Assembly (NCBI RefSeq): GCF_018326265.1
Contig: NZ_AP023360.1
Location: 3,711,501-3,775,500, forward strand
DNA from: Catellatospora sp. IY07-71
GTDB taxonomy: Bacteria; Actinomycetota; Actinomycetes; Mycobacteriales; Micromonosporaceae
Length of the DNA stretch: 64,000 nt
Direction of reading: 5' to 3'
The notes beneath the pieces were generated by a model. The model had not been told where the DNA came from. It was given only the letters and a program-made list of their open reading frames with translations, and ran no database searches. This document shows, piece by piece, positions 34,556 to 42,126 of the stretch. Both the position numbers and the translations under genes were made by a program. Position 1 is the stretch's first letter. Every line of letters begins with the position of its first letter.

Positions 34556-34590
34556 GCCGGGCTCCCGCCACGACCTGGTGGGAGCCCGGC
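34556..34590 (+). terminator. Hairpin terminator of the ThuA-like gene
   Basis: GCCGGGCTCCC (34556-34566) pairs with GGGAGCCCGGC (34580-34590), 10 bases after the stop codon; loop of 13. Confidence 0.8.
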
Positions 34591-34676
34591 GCGTGGCGTC
34601 GAGGCGCGTTACCCCGGTGGCCGCGCTGCGGCTGTGCACCGCCCGGCCCACCACCCGAAGTCGTGGCCCGGGCCGG

Positions 34677-34759
34677 GCTTGATCGTCCGACTTGCCTGGC
34701 AGGTGGGCGAATCATGAACGCGGATGCGCCCATGTGCCAGGCAAGTCGGATGATCAAGC
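34677..34759. repeat. 83-base inverted repeat with 25-bp arms
   Basis: GCTTGATCGTCCGACTTGCC and five further bases (34677-34701) pair with 34735-34759 with one mismatch (G/A at the ninth base). The loop is 33 bases. The right arm runs over the stop codon of the convergent unknown gene (stop at 34754-34756). It looks like a small palindromic mobile or REP-type element acting as a shared terminator. No second copy was seen in the window. Confidence 0.75.
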
Positions 34760-35485
34760 GGCGGCGGGCTCCTGCGGCTGCGGCAGCGGGCTGGTCGCCT
34801 CGGCGGTGACGTCGGTGATCTGGTCGACGACGGCGGGGCCGTACGCGTCGGTGTCCACCACCCGCAGCATCAGGCTGAACGGGCGGTCGCCGTAGGTCTT
34901 CGCCAGCCGCGCGTACTCCGCCCGCAGGTGCCGTGCCCCGGCCTGGTTCGACAGGGCGGTCTGCCCGCACAGCAGGAACACCGGCCGCCCGCCGTTGGGC
35001 CCGAACACCCGCGCCAGCAGCACGTACTCGACCCGCCCCGGCTTGCACTCGTACACCTGCCCGCCGATGGTGAACGTCAGCGGGTTCGGGCTCGTGCCGC
35101 TCACGCCCACGCCGGGCAGCATCCGGCGCAGGTGGCTCTCGGTGCGCGGGTTGAACGTCGGCCCGCCCACGCAGAACTCGGTCAGCTCACCGAGCCCGAG
35201 CGGCCGGTCCTCGAACGAGGCGATCTGCGGGCGGCTGCCGCAGTCCCGCGCGATCACCGCCAGCTCCAGCAGCGCACCCATGTCGACCCGGTGCACGCTG
35301 TTCGGGTGCGGCGAGGCCGCGTGGCGGGACACGAAGAACACGCACGGCGCCTCCGCGGCCAGCCCGAAGAACGTGCGCATCCGGTGCAGCCGCCGCCGGC
35401 GCAGGGCGTACTGGGTCAGCCACACCGCCGCGGCGGCGATGGCGCTCGCCAACAGATTGATCGTCAGGTCCCACACGGGCCCCAT
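34754..35485 (-). CDS. Membrane-anchored protein of unknown function
   Basis: 243-residue protein. One N-terminal membrane span (LTINLLASAIAAAAVWLTQYAL) is followed by RRRRLHR, placing the rest in the cytoplasm. The soluble domain has FGLAAEAPCVFFVSRHA, VDMGALLELAVIARDCGS and FCVGGPTFNPRTESHLRRMLPG; the GGPxxNxxT motif is striking and may mark a nucleotide or ligand site. A C-terminal segment reads FLLCGQTALSNQAGARHLRAEYARLAKTYGDRPFSLML. I do not recognise the family. The stop codon lies inside a palindromic repeat. It is 53 bases after the vWA operon on the same strand, so it may be co-transcribed. Confidence 0.65.
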   Translation of the reverse strand: MGPVWDLTINLLASAIAAAAVWLTQYALRRRRLHRMRTFFGLAAEAPCVFFVSRHAASPHPNSVHRVDMGALLELAVIARDCGSRPQIASFEDRPLGLGELTEFCVGGPTFNPRTESHLRRMLPGVGVSGTSPNPLTFTIGGQVYECKPGRVEYVLLARVFGPNGGRPVFLLCGQTALSNQAGARHLRAEYARLAKTYGDRPFSLMLRVVDTDAYGPAVVDQITDVTAEATSPLPQPQEPAAA

Positions 35486-35538
35486 CCTCGCCGATCACGG
35501 GCCGCCCGCGCCAGACCGTCGCACCTGGACGGTCCGGC

Positions 35539-36585
35539 TCAGGAACGGTTCCAGCGCAGCGACAAGCCGACCGCGCCGACCAGCAGCAGCGCCCCCGCCA
35601 GCACGAACCAGACGGTCACCTCGACGTCGCGCTCCTGCGTGACGATCGTGCTCGGCAGGTCGGTCAGCACCTCGTTGAGCTGGTCGGCGTCCTCGGCGCG
35701 GAAATACTCCCCGCCGGTCAGCTCGGCCACCGCGGCCAGCGTGTCCTCGTCGATCAGCTGCGCGCGCCGCCCGCCGCCGAAGCGGCCCTGCCACTCCGGC
35801 CGGGTGCCCATGCCGCCGCTGCCGATCTGGTCGGGGCTGCACACCATCGGCGCGGGCTCGGTCGTGCCGAACCCGATGGTGTACACCCGCAGCCCGCGCC
35901 CCGCCGCCTGCTCGGCCGCGGTCACCGGGTCCACGCCCTGGGTGTTCGCGCCGTCGGTGAGCACCACGATGGTGTCCGGCACGAACCCGTCGCCCTCCGG
36001 CCGGGTCGTCTCGCCCAGGTCGACGCCGATCGGCACCACCTCGGGATTGATCTCCGCGACCGCGTCGATCGCGGTCAGGATCGCCTGCCCGATCGCGGTG
36101 CCGCGAGCCGTGGTCAGCCCGTCGATCGCGGCCAGCAGCGCCTCCCGGTCCGTGGTCGGGGCCACCAGCAGGCCCGAGATGCCGGAGAAGGCGACCAGCC
36201 CGATCTTCGTGCCGCCGTCCTGCGAGCGGACGAACTCGCGGGCCGCCTCCTGCGCGGCGGTCAGCCGGTTCGGCGGCACGTCGGTCGAGCACATCGACTG
36301 CGACACGTCCAGCGCCAGCACGATCGAGCTGCTGCTGGTCGGCACCCGCAGCGACGCCTGCGGGCGGGCCACGGCCGTGCCCAGCGCCAGCAGCGCGAGC
36401 ACGAACAGGGCCACCGGCAGGTGTCGCTGCCAGCGCCTCGGGCCGGGCAGCGCGGCGCGGATCAGGGCCAGGCTCGACACCCGTACCGCGAGCTTGCGTC
36501 GCCGCTTCAGCATCCACCAGCGCAGGACCAGCAGCAGGGGGGCCGCCACCAGGGCGGCCAGCGCCCACGGCCAGGTGAGCGACAT
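35539..36585 (-). CDS. BatA/BatB-like vWA membrane protein
   Basis: 348-residue protein with the aerotolerance-operon layout: N-terminal TWPWALAALVAAPLLLVLRWW span, second span HLPVALFVLALLALGTAVA, an external vWA domain with MIDAS DVSQSM and VLTDGANTQG, and a C-terminal span WFVLAGALLLVGAVGLSLRW. Its ATG overlaps the stop of the preceding paralogue by one base (TGATG). Operon with MoxR/DUF58, as in Bat systems where MoxR-type ATPases act on vWA partners. The physiological role in actinomycetes is not established. Confidence 0.87.
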   Translation of the reverse strand: MSLTWPWALAALVAAPLLLVLRWWMLKRRRKLAVRVSSLALIRAALPGPRRWQRHLPVALFVLALLALGTAVARPQASLRVPTSSSSIVLALDVSQSMCSTDVPPNRLTAAQEAAREFVRSQDGGTKIGLVAFSGISGLLVAPTTDREALLAAIDGLTTARGTAIGQAILTAIDAVAEINPEVVPIGVDLGETTRPEGDGFVPDTIVVLTDGANTQGVDPVTAAEQAAGRGLRVYTIGFGTTEPAPMVCSPDQIGSGGMGTRPEWQGRFGGGRRAQLIDEDTLAAVAELTGGEYFRAEDADQLNEVLTDLPSTIVTQERDVEVTVWFVLAGALLLVGAVGLSLRWNRS

Positions 36586-37541
36586 CAGACGATCCTTCCG
36601 TACCAGCGGATCATCAGCAGTCCGCCGAGGGTCAGCAGGAGGAGCGCGATCCCGGCCAGCGGGCCGGTCAGCTCGACCAGCTCGGGCTGGGTGGTGATGC
36701 GCAGGTCGATCGCGTCGCCGATGTCGTGCAGGGCCGCGGCGTCGCGCGCCGGGTGGTACTCGCCGCCGGTCGCCGCGGCCAGGGCGGTCAGCAGCTGCTC
36801 GTCCAGTGCGGTGGCGACCTGGTAGCCGTCGACCTCGACCGTGGTGCCCTCGACCGTGCCGACGCCCACCGTCTCGATGCGCACCCCGGCCCCGGCCGCG
36901 AGCATCGCCGCCGCCTCGGCGTCGGCGGGCGCGTCGTCCTGGCCGTCGGAGAACACCACGATCGTGGCCGAACCCCAGTAGCCCAGGTCGGGCAGCTCGG
37001 TCGCGTCCTCGGCGGGCAGGTCCACCGGCTCGCCGACGATCGCGCCCAGCGCGGTCAGGATCGCCTGCCGTAGCGATGTGCCGCCGCTGGGCGTCAGCCG
37101 GGAGATCGCCGCCTGCACCGAGCGCCGGTCGTCGGTCGGGGCCTGGGTGAGCAGTCCGCCCTGCCCGAACATCACCACACCGATGTCGACGGTGTCGGGC
37201 TGGGCCTCCACGAACGCGTTGGCGGCGGTCTGCGCGGCGGCCAGCCGGTTGGGCGCCACGTCCTCGGCGGCCATGCTGTTGGAGACGTCGAAGACCAGCA
37301 CCACCGTGCCGGACACCCGGGGCACCGGCAGCTCCGCCTGCGGCCGGGACAGCCCCGCCAGCAGCAGCGGCAGCGCCGCCAGCATCAGCGCGTACGGCAG
37401 GTGCCGGCGCAGCCCCGACCGGCCCGTCGCCGTCGCCCGGGGCGCGTTCGCGCGCGAGCGGCGCAGCAGCACGTACCCGGCGATCAGGCCCGCGCTGAGC
37501 AGCAGGCCGAAGACCAGCAGGGGTGGATACAGCACCGTCAT
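36585..37541 (-). CDS. BatA/BatB-like vWA membrane protein
   Basis: 318-residue paralogue of the next gene, same topology: N-terminal span YPPLLVFGLLLSAGLIAGYVLL, second span LPYALMLAALPLLLAGLS, vWA domain with MIDAS DVSNSM and VFSDGQDDAPADA, and a final span LAGIALLLLTLGGLLMIRW. Start overlaps the DUF58 stop by four bases (ATGA), giving tight translational coupling. Probably forms a complex with its paralogue in the membrane, remodelled by the MoxR ATPase. Confidence 0.87.
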   Translation of the reverse strand: MTVLYPPLLVFGLLLSAGLIAGYVLLRRSRANAPRATATGRSGLRRHLPYALMLAALPLLLAGLSRPQAELPVPRVSGTVVLVFDVSNSMAAEDVAPNRLAAAQTAANAFVEAQPDTVDIGVVMFGQGGLLTQAPTDDRRSVQAAISRLTPSGGTSLRQAILTALGAIVGEPVDLPAEDATELPDLGYWGSATIVVFSDGQDDAPADAEAAAMLAAGAGVRIETVGVGTVEGTTVEVDGYQVATALDEQLLTALAAATGGEYHPARDAAALHDIGDAIDLRITTQPELVELTGPLAGIALLLLTLGGLLMIRWYGRIV

Positions 37542-38428
37542 CGGGGCCTCCGCCGGGACCGGTGCACCATGCCCACCAGGGCGTCGACCAGGTCGGTGTC
37601 GGTGGTGACCCGGTGCGCCACCGCGCCCGCCCGGGTCACCGCGCCGTCCAGCGCCGCCTCCCGCTCCCGCGCCTGCGCCCGGAAGCGCCTGCGCAGCAGC
37701 GGATCCCCGGTGTCGACGAGCAGCTGCTCACCCGTCTCCGCGTCCTCGATGACGACCAGGCCCAGGTCGGGCAGCCGCAGCTCGGCCGGGTCGACGATGC
37801 GCACCGCGACCACCTCGTGCCGGTGCGCCAGCAGTGTCAGCGCCCGCTCCCAGCCCGGCTCGCCGATGAAGTCCGACAGCACCAGGAACAGCGACCGCCG
37901 CCGGGACGTGGTCGCCGCCAGCCGCAGCATCGCCGCCAGGTCGGTCGTGGCGCCGTGCGCGTCGGCGGGGACCGGCCGGTCCAGCTCGTGGGCCAGCCGC
38001 AGGATCTGGTTGCGCCCGGCCCGGGGCGGGATGACCCGCTGGTGCCGGTTGTCGTACAGGATCGCGCCCACCCGGTTGCCATGCTGCGACAGCAGCCGGG
38101 CCAGGCAGATCGCCAGCTCCGTCAGCACCGACTCCTTGCCCGGCGCGTCGCCGCCGCCGACCCGCATCGACGCCGAGCGGTCCAGCACCAGCCACGCGGT
38201 CAGCTCGCGGTCCTCGGTGTACTGCCGCACGAACGGTTCGTCCATGCGCGCCGTGACGTTCCAGTCGATGTGCCGTACGTCGTCCTCGGGCGTGTACGCC
38301 CGCAGGTCCGCGAAGTCGATGCCGACCCCGCGCCACACGGTGCGGTGCCCGCCCTGCAGGCGCCCGTCGAGACGGCGCAGCACCTGCCACTCCAGGCGCC
38401 GCAGCAGCCGGTCGGAGGCCGCCGTCAT
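37538..38428 (-). CDS. DUF58 family protein
   Basis: 296-residue cytoplasmic protein. It has the DUF58 signature YTPEDDVRHIDWNVTARMDEPFVRQYTEDRELTAWLVLDRSASM, in which a vWA-like DxSxS site follows directly, and LVLSDFIGEPGWERAL. DUF58 proteins are nearly always encoded next to MoxR ATPases and are thought to be their adaptor or client. Only two bases separate it from moxR. Confidence 0.9.
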   Translation of the reverse strand: MTAASDRLLRRLEWQVLRRLDGRLQGGHRTVWRGVGIDFADLRAYTPEDDVRHIDWNVTARMDEPFVRQYTEDRELTAWLVLDRSASMRVGGGDAPGKESVLTELAICLARLLSQHGNRVGAILYDNRHQRVIPPRAGRNQILRLAHELDRPVPADAHGATTDLAAMLRLAATTSRRRSLFLVLSDFIGEPGWERALTLLAHRHEVVAVRIVDPAELRLPDLGLVVIEDAETGEQLLVDTGDPLLRRRFRAQAREREAALDGAVTRAGAVAHRVTTDTDLVDALVGMVHRSRRRPR

Positions 38429-38430
38429 GT

Positions 38431-39417
38431 TCAGCGGCCCTGCAGCGCGAGCTCGGGCACGGGCAGCGACGCCAGCACCCGGTCCAGGATCGCGTCGGCG
38501 CTCACCTCGTCGGCCAGCGCCTCGTACGACAGCACCAGCCGGTGGCGCAGGATGTCCGGCGCCAGGTCGATCAGGTCCTGCGGCAGCGCGTAGTCGCGCC
38601 CGCGCAGGAACGCCAGGGCCCGCCCGGCCAGCACCAGGTTGATCGACGCGCGCGGGCTGGCCCCGTACGTCACGTAGCGGGCCAGGTCACCCAGGCCGAC
38701 CAGGGCCGGTTCGCGGGTGGCGTTGGTCAGGCGCACCGCGTACTCGATCAGCGACGGGTCCACGTACACCCGGTCGGCCAGCGCCTGTAGCGCGATGAGC
38801 TGCTCCGGGTCGATGACGCGCTGGATCGCGGCGGTCGCCTGCACCGCCCGCTCCACGATCACGAACTCCTCGGTCGGGCTCGGGTAGCCGACCAGGACCT
38901 TCATCATGAACCGGTCCACCTGCGCCTCGGGCAGCGCGTACGTGCCCTCGTTCTCGATCGGGTTCTGGGTGGCCAGCACCAGGAACGGCTCCGGCACCTT
39001 GTACGTCTCCCGCCCGATCGTCACCTGGTGCTCCTGCATCACCTCCAGCAGCGCCGACTGCACCTTCGCGGGCGCCCGGTTGATCTCGTCGGCCAGCAGC
39101 AGGTTCGTGAACACCGGCCCGAGCGACACCTGGAACTCGCCGCTGTGCTGGTGATACATCCGCGTGCCCACGATGTCGGCGGGGACCAGGTCCGGGGTGA
39201 ACTGCACCCGGTGGAACTGCCCGCCCACCGCCTCGGCCAGCGACCGCACGGCCAGGGTCTTGGCCAGGCCCGGCACGCCCTCGACGAGGATGTGGCCGCG
39301 CGCCAGCAGCGCCACCATCAGCCGCTCCAGCAGCGCGTCCTGGCCGACGATGACCTTCTTGACCTCGTACAGCACCTGCTCGACGGTGCCGGGGCCGGGG
39401 GTGGCGGGGTTGCTCAT
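38431..39417 (-). CDS. MoxR-family AAA+ ATPase
   Basis: 328-residue chaperone-like ATPase. Walker A GVPGLAKT (~48-55), Walker B LLLADEINRAP, sensor 1 ATQNPIENEGTYALPEAQVDRF, and arginine-finger/sensor 2 region GASPRASINLVLAGRALAF. MoxR proteins insert cofactors into, or remodel, vWA-domain partners, which are encoded downstream here. It lies 33 bases after the S1C protease gene, second in a five-gene operon. Confidence 0.92.
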   Translation of the reverse strand: MSNPATPGPGTVEQVLYEVKKVIVGQDALLERLMVALLARGHILVEGVPGLAKTLAVRSLAEAVGGQFHRVQFTPDLVPADIVGTRMYHQHSGEFQVSLGPVFTNLLLADEINRAPAKVQSALLEVMQEHQVTIGRETYKVPEPFLVLATQNPIENEGTYALPEAQVDRFMMKVLVGYPSPTEEFVIVERAVQATAAIQRVIDPEQLIALQALADRVYVDPSLIEYAVRLTNATREPALVGLGDLARYVTYGASPRASINLVLAGRALAFLRGRDYALPQDLIDLAPDILRHRLVLSYEALADEVSADAILDRVLASLPVPELALQGR

Positions 39418-39450
39418 CTGTCCGTCCTCAGTGGTTACGCGGATGGGGGA

Positions 39451-40290
39451 TCACAGCTGCGGGCGGGGGCCGTCGGCGCCCAGCGCCGTGCCGATCGGCA
39501 CGGCGAAGCCGACACCGATGAAGGTGCCCGCCTCGGTCGGGTTGGCCAGCGCGACCACGATGCCGACGGTCTGCCCCCGATCGTTGACCAGCGGCCCGCC
39601 CGAGCTGCCCGGGTTGACGGCGGCGTCGAACTGGATCAGCCCGTCCAGCTCGCCCGCCTCCTTGGCGACGATCGAGCGGTCCAGGCCGGAGACGACGCCC
39701 GAGGTCGTCGACTGGACCAGGCCCAGCGGGTTGCCGATGGCGACCACCGCGTCGCCGATCGCCGGGCCGCCGCCCATCACCGCAGGCACCAGCACCGACG
39801 GCAGCTGTGCCGGGGTCAGCACGGCGATGTCGTGCGCCGGGTCCTGCGCGGCGATGGCGGCCTTCGCGGTGGTGCCGTCCGCGAAGGCCAGCTCGATGGC
39901 GGTCGCGCCGCGGACCACGTGCAGCGCGGTCAGCACCGACCCGTCCGCGTTGGCGACCACGCCGGTGCCGGTCGCGGTGCCCGCCTTGCCCGCCGCCTTG
40001 ATGAACACCACCGACGGGGCGAGGGTCTGGTAGATCTCGCCGACGGTCAGCGGCGCGTCCGGCGACGGCGACGGAGCCGGCACCGCGACGGTCGTTTCCG
40101 GAGACGAGGAGGAGCCCCACTGGAAGGCGACCACCGCGGTCAGCGCCAGCACCGCCGCGGCCAGCGCCGCGATCAGGACCCGATGGGGGGTACGCGCACG
40201 CGGACCCGGTGGACCGCCCTCGGCCACCACCACCTGCGGGGCTGGCGGCGCGGCGGGCTCGGTCGGCACGACCCTGAAGCGACCCGGCAT
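39451..40290 (-). CDS. Membrane-anchored S1C (HtrA-like) serine protease without PDZ
   Basis: 279-residue trypsin-fold protease. Cytoplasmic Pro-rich N-terminus, one membrane span (VLIAALAAAVLALTAVVAFQW), then an extracellular protease domain with His in LTALHVVRGA, Asp in DPAHDIAVL and Ser in NPGSSGGPLVND. The usual HtrA PDZ domain is absent. It is the first gene of the moxR/DUF58/vWA operon and so may be a quality-control or effector protease of that system. Start ATG 40290 (GTG one codon earlier possible). The upstream 140 bases run into the repeat disrupted by the IS4 element. Confidence 0.88.
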   Translation of the reverse strand: MPGRFRVVPTEPAAPPAPQVVVAEGGPPGPRARTPHRVLIAALAAAVLALTAVVAFQWGSSSSPETTVAVPAPSPSPDAPLTVGEIYQTLAPSVVFIKAAGKAGTATGTGVVANADGSVLTALHVVRGATAIELAFADGTTAKAAIAAQDPAHDIAVLTPAQLPSVLVPAVMGGGPAIGDAVVAIGNPLGLVQSTTSGVVSGLDRSIVAKEAGELDGLIQFDAAVNPGSSGGPLVNDRGQTVGIVVALANPTEAGTFIGVGFAVPIGTALGADGPRPQL

Positions 40291-40457
40291 CACCTGAGCC
40301 TAGGGGTGTTACCGAACCGAGACCAGAGCCGTTCGCTGAACGTTCAACGAGAATCACCTCGGAGCAGCCTCGGAGAGCGCCCCTGCCGCCCGCATCCGCG
40401 CCGGTCCGGCGACGTGCCGCCGCCCGACGCCTGAAGATCGCGATCTCGTGTCAAAAC

Positions 40458-41979
40458 CAACGCCGTTGACTTAAGGATTTGAGCGGGCTGTCAAGCCTTC
40501 TTCGAAGATGGTGACGGTGGCGTGGAAGGTGTAGGTCTGGGTCTGCTGCGGGTGTTTGCCGGCGTTGGGGCCGTATTTGCTGGTCGGGTTCTTGCGGCTG
40601 CGGGCTTTGGCGCGTTGGCGTCGTCGGGCGGGTAGCAGGTTGTCCTGCACGGCCTGTCCGATGGCGCCGACCAGTACGGCGTGGCCGGGTGGTGGTATGA
40701 CGGCTTCGGCGGTGACGACCTGGTCGCGTGCGGTTTCGAGGGCGACGGTGAAGCTGGCCCGGTGGTAGTCGACGTCTGGCAGGGCGTCGACCGCGTCGAC
40801 GGTGATCCGGATGATCGTCTGGTAGACGGTCAGCAGGGCCCAGAGTTCCTGGTCGATGTCGGCGGGGTGGTGGGAGCGCAGGACCCGCTCGTCCAGGATC
40901 GTGGACTTGATCGACAGGTAGGTCGTCTCGACCTGCCAGCGCTGGTGGTAGAGCTGCACGAGGTCGGCCGCGGGGTAGCGGGTGTGGTCGAGCAGGCTGG
41001 TGATCAGCCGCCACTGCTCCGTGCGCACGACGCCGTCGGCGTGGGTGATCTCGACCCAGGTCTCGATGACGCGGACCTTCAGCCGGCCGTGGCCGAGAAC
41101 GGACAGGTAGGAGCCGTCGGATAGCCGGGTCAGGATCAGCGGGACGCGGCCGGCACCGGAGCGGCACAGATACTGCACGCGGGTGGCCGCGATGTCGGCC
41201 AGTAGCTTCCAGCTGTCGTAGTAGGCGTCGGCCAGCAGCAGCATCCCGGCGTCGAGTTTGTCCAGCAGCCGGCGGGCGTAGACATGCTCACCGGCGCTTT
41301 CGGGCCCGAACGCCGCCCCGAGCAGGGCGCGGGTGCCGCACTCGACCAGCACGACCAGCCGCAGGTACGGGTAGCTGAACGTCATCGCCGGACCCTGGCG
41401 TTTGGGGTAGCGCGTCCTGGTGCCGGGCCGGTCGGGCACGTGCAGGGTGGTGGCGTCCACGGCGACGGTGCGAAACCCGCGCCAGAACGCCGGCCCCGTC
41501 GTGGGCCAGGCCACCGGGCCGCAGACCGCCTCGAACAGCGCGCGCAGCGGTTTGGGGCCGACGCGGCGGCGGGCGCGGGTCAGCGCCGACGCGCTCGGGC
41601 AGGCCACCGCGAGCCCGCGCAGACCGGCGACCAGTTTCGCCCACACCTGCCGGTAGGCGCACGGCTCGAACAGCGCCAGCGCCAGCACGAAGAAGATCAG
41701 CACCCGGGTCGGCAACAGCCTGACCCGCCGCTGCGTGGTGCCGGTCTCGGCTGCCACGGCATCGACCAGGTCGAAGTCGAGAACCTGGGTCAGCTCGCCC
41801 AGATGGCCCGGCGCGAACGCCCCGGCCGCTACCGTGATCGTGCGCGTGATGGCAGACTGCTGCTGCAACGGGACTCCTCGGGTCAATTCTTGGTCGAACT
41901 GATATTGAGGAGTCCCGTTCCATATCGCCAGCCGAGACGGCCTTGACGCGGCGATCAAATCCTTAAGTCAACGGCGTTG
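40458..41979 (-). mobile_element. IS4-family insertion sequence, complete, with target duplication
   Basis: 1,522-base element. Perfect 25-bp terminal inverted repeats (40458-40482 and 41955-41979) begin CAACGCCGTTGACTTAAGGA. A 10-bp direct repeat GTGTCAAAAC flanks it on both sides (40448-40457 and 41980-41989), as expected for IS4-family insertion. It carries a single intact transposase gene. The perfect ends and duplication suggest a fairly recent insertion. Confidence 0.95.
40471..41868 (-). CDS. IS4-family transposase
   Basis: 465-residue DDE transposase (495 if the TTG at 41958, inside the terminal repeat, is used). N-terminal domain TRTITVAAGAFAPGHLGELTQVLDFDLVDAV is typical of the IS4 transposases widespread in actinomycetes. 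First catalytic Asp in TVAVDATTLHVPD; second in LLLADAYYDSWKLL; Glu within the YREK-like region YHQRWQVETTYLSIK. The reading frame is intact. TTG 41868 is preferred because AGGAG lies five bases upstream. The stop codon lies within the left terminal repeat region. Confidence 0.92.
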   Translation of the reverse strand: MQQQSAITRTITVAAGAFAPGHLGELTQVLDFDLVDAVAAETGTTQRRVRLLPTRVLIFFVLALALFEPCAYRQVWAKLVAGLRGLAVACPSASALTRARRRVGPKPLRALFEAVCGPVAWPTTGPAFWRGFRTVAVDATTLHVPDRPGTRTRYPKRQGPAMTFSYPYLRLVVLVECGTRALLGAAFGPESAGEHVYARRLLDKLDAGMLLLADAYYDSWKLLADIAATRVQYLCRSGAGRVPLILTRLSDGSYLSVLGHGRLKVRVIETWVEITHADGVVRTEQWRLITSLLDHTRYPAADLVQLYHQRWQVETTYLSIKSTILDERVLRSHHPADIDQELWALLTVYQTIIRITVDAVDALPDVDYHRASFTVALETARDQVVTAEAVIPPPGHAVLVGAIGQAVQDNLLPARRRQRAKARSRKNPTSKYGPNAGKHPQQTQTYTFHATVTIFEEGLTARSNP

Positions 41980-42065
41980 GTGTCAAAACCTGTGGTATGG
42001 CTGCACATAGTGACACGAAACAGCGATCTTCCAAGGCGGGTCAGGGTTGGTGGCCGTGTTCGGCC

Positions 42066-42111
42066 GCCTTGACCGAAGCTCCGGCGGCATGGCGGGAGCT
42101 TCGGTCAAGGC
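42066..42111 (-). terminator. Hairpin terminator of the ABC exporter operon
   Basis: GCCTTGACCGAAGCTCC (42066-42082) pairs perfectly with GGAGCTTCGGTCAAGGC (42095-42111), 15 bases beyond the permease stop; loop of 12. Confidence 0.8.
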
Positions 42112-42126
42112 GGAGGCAGGCGGCGG

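Larger units (their letters stand above)
40433..42031. repeat. Palindromic repeat (GATCGC...CTCGTGTC family) split by the IS4 element
   Basis: Left half GAAGATCGCGATCTCGTGTC plus AAAAC (40433-40457) and right half ending TGACACGAAACAGCGATCTT plus C (to 42031) become one continuous palindromic element when the insertion and one copy of its target duplication are removed. A related, uninterrupted copy sits at 58474-58536. Both share GATCGC, CTCGTGTC(A/C)AAA, TGACACGAA and GCGATCTT at matching positions, with differing loop sequence. Confidence 0.8.

Noticed and set aside
40471-41167. Second open frame inside the transposase region (238 codons)
   Set aside because: It lies in another frame of the transposase gene and is Arg/Pro-rich; no evidence of a frameshifted OrfAB arrangement since the IS4 frame is intact.
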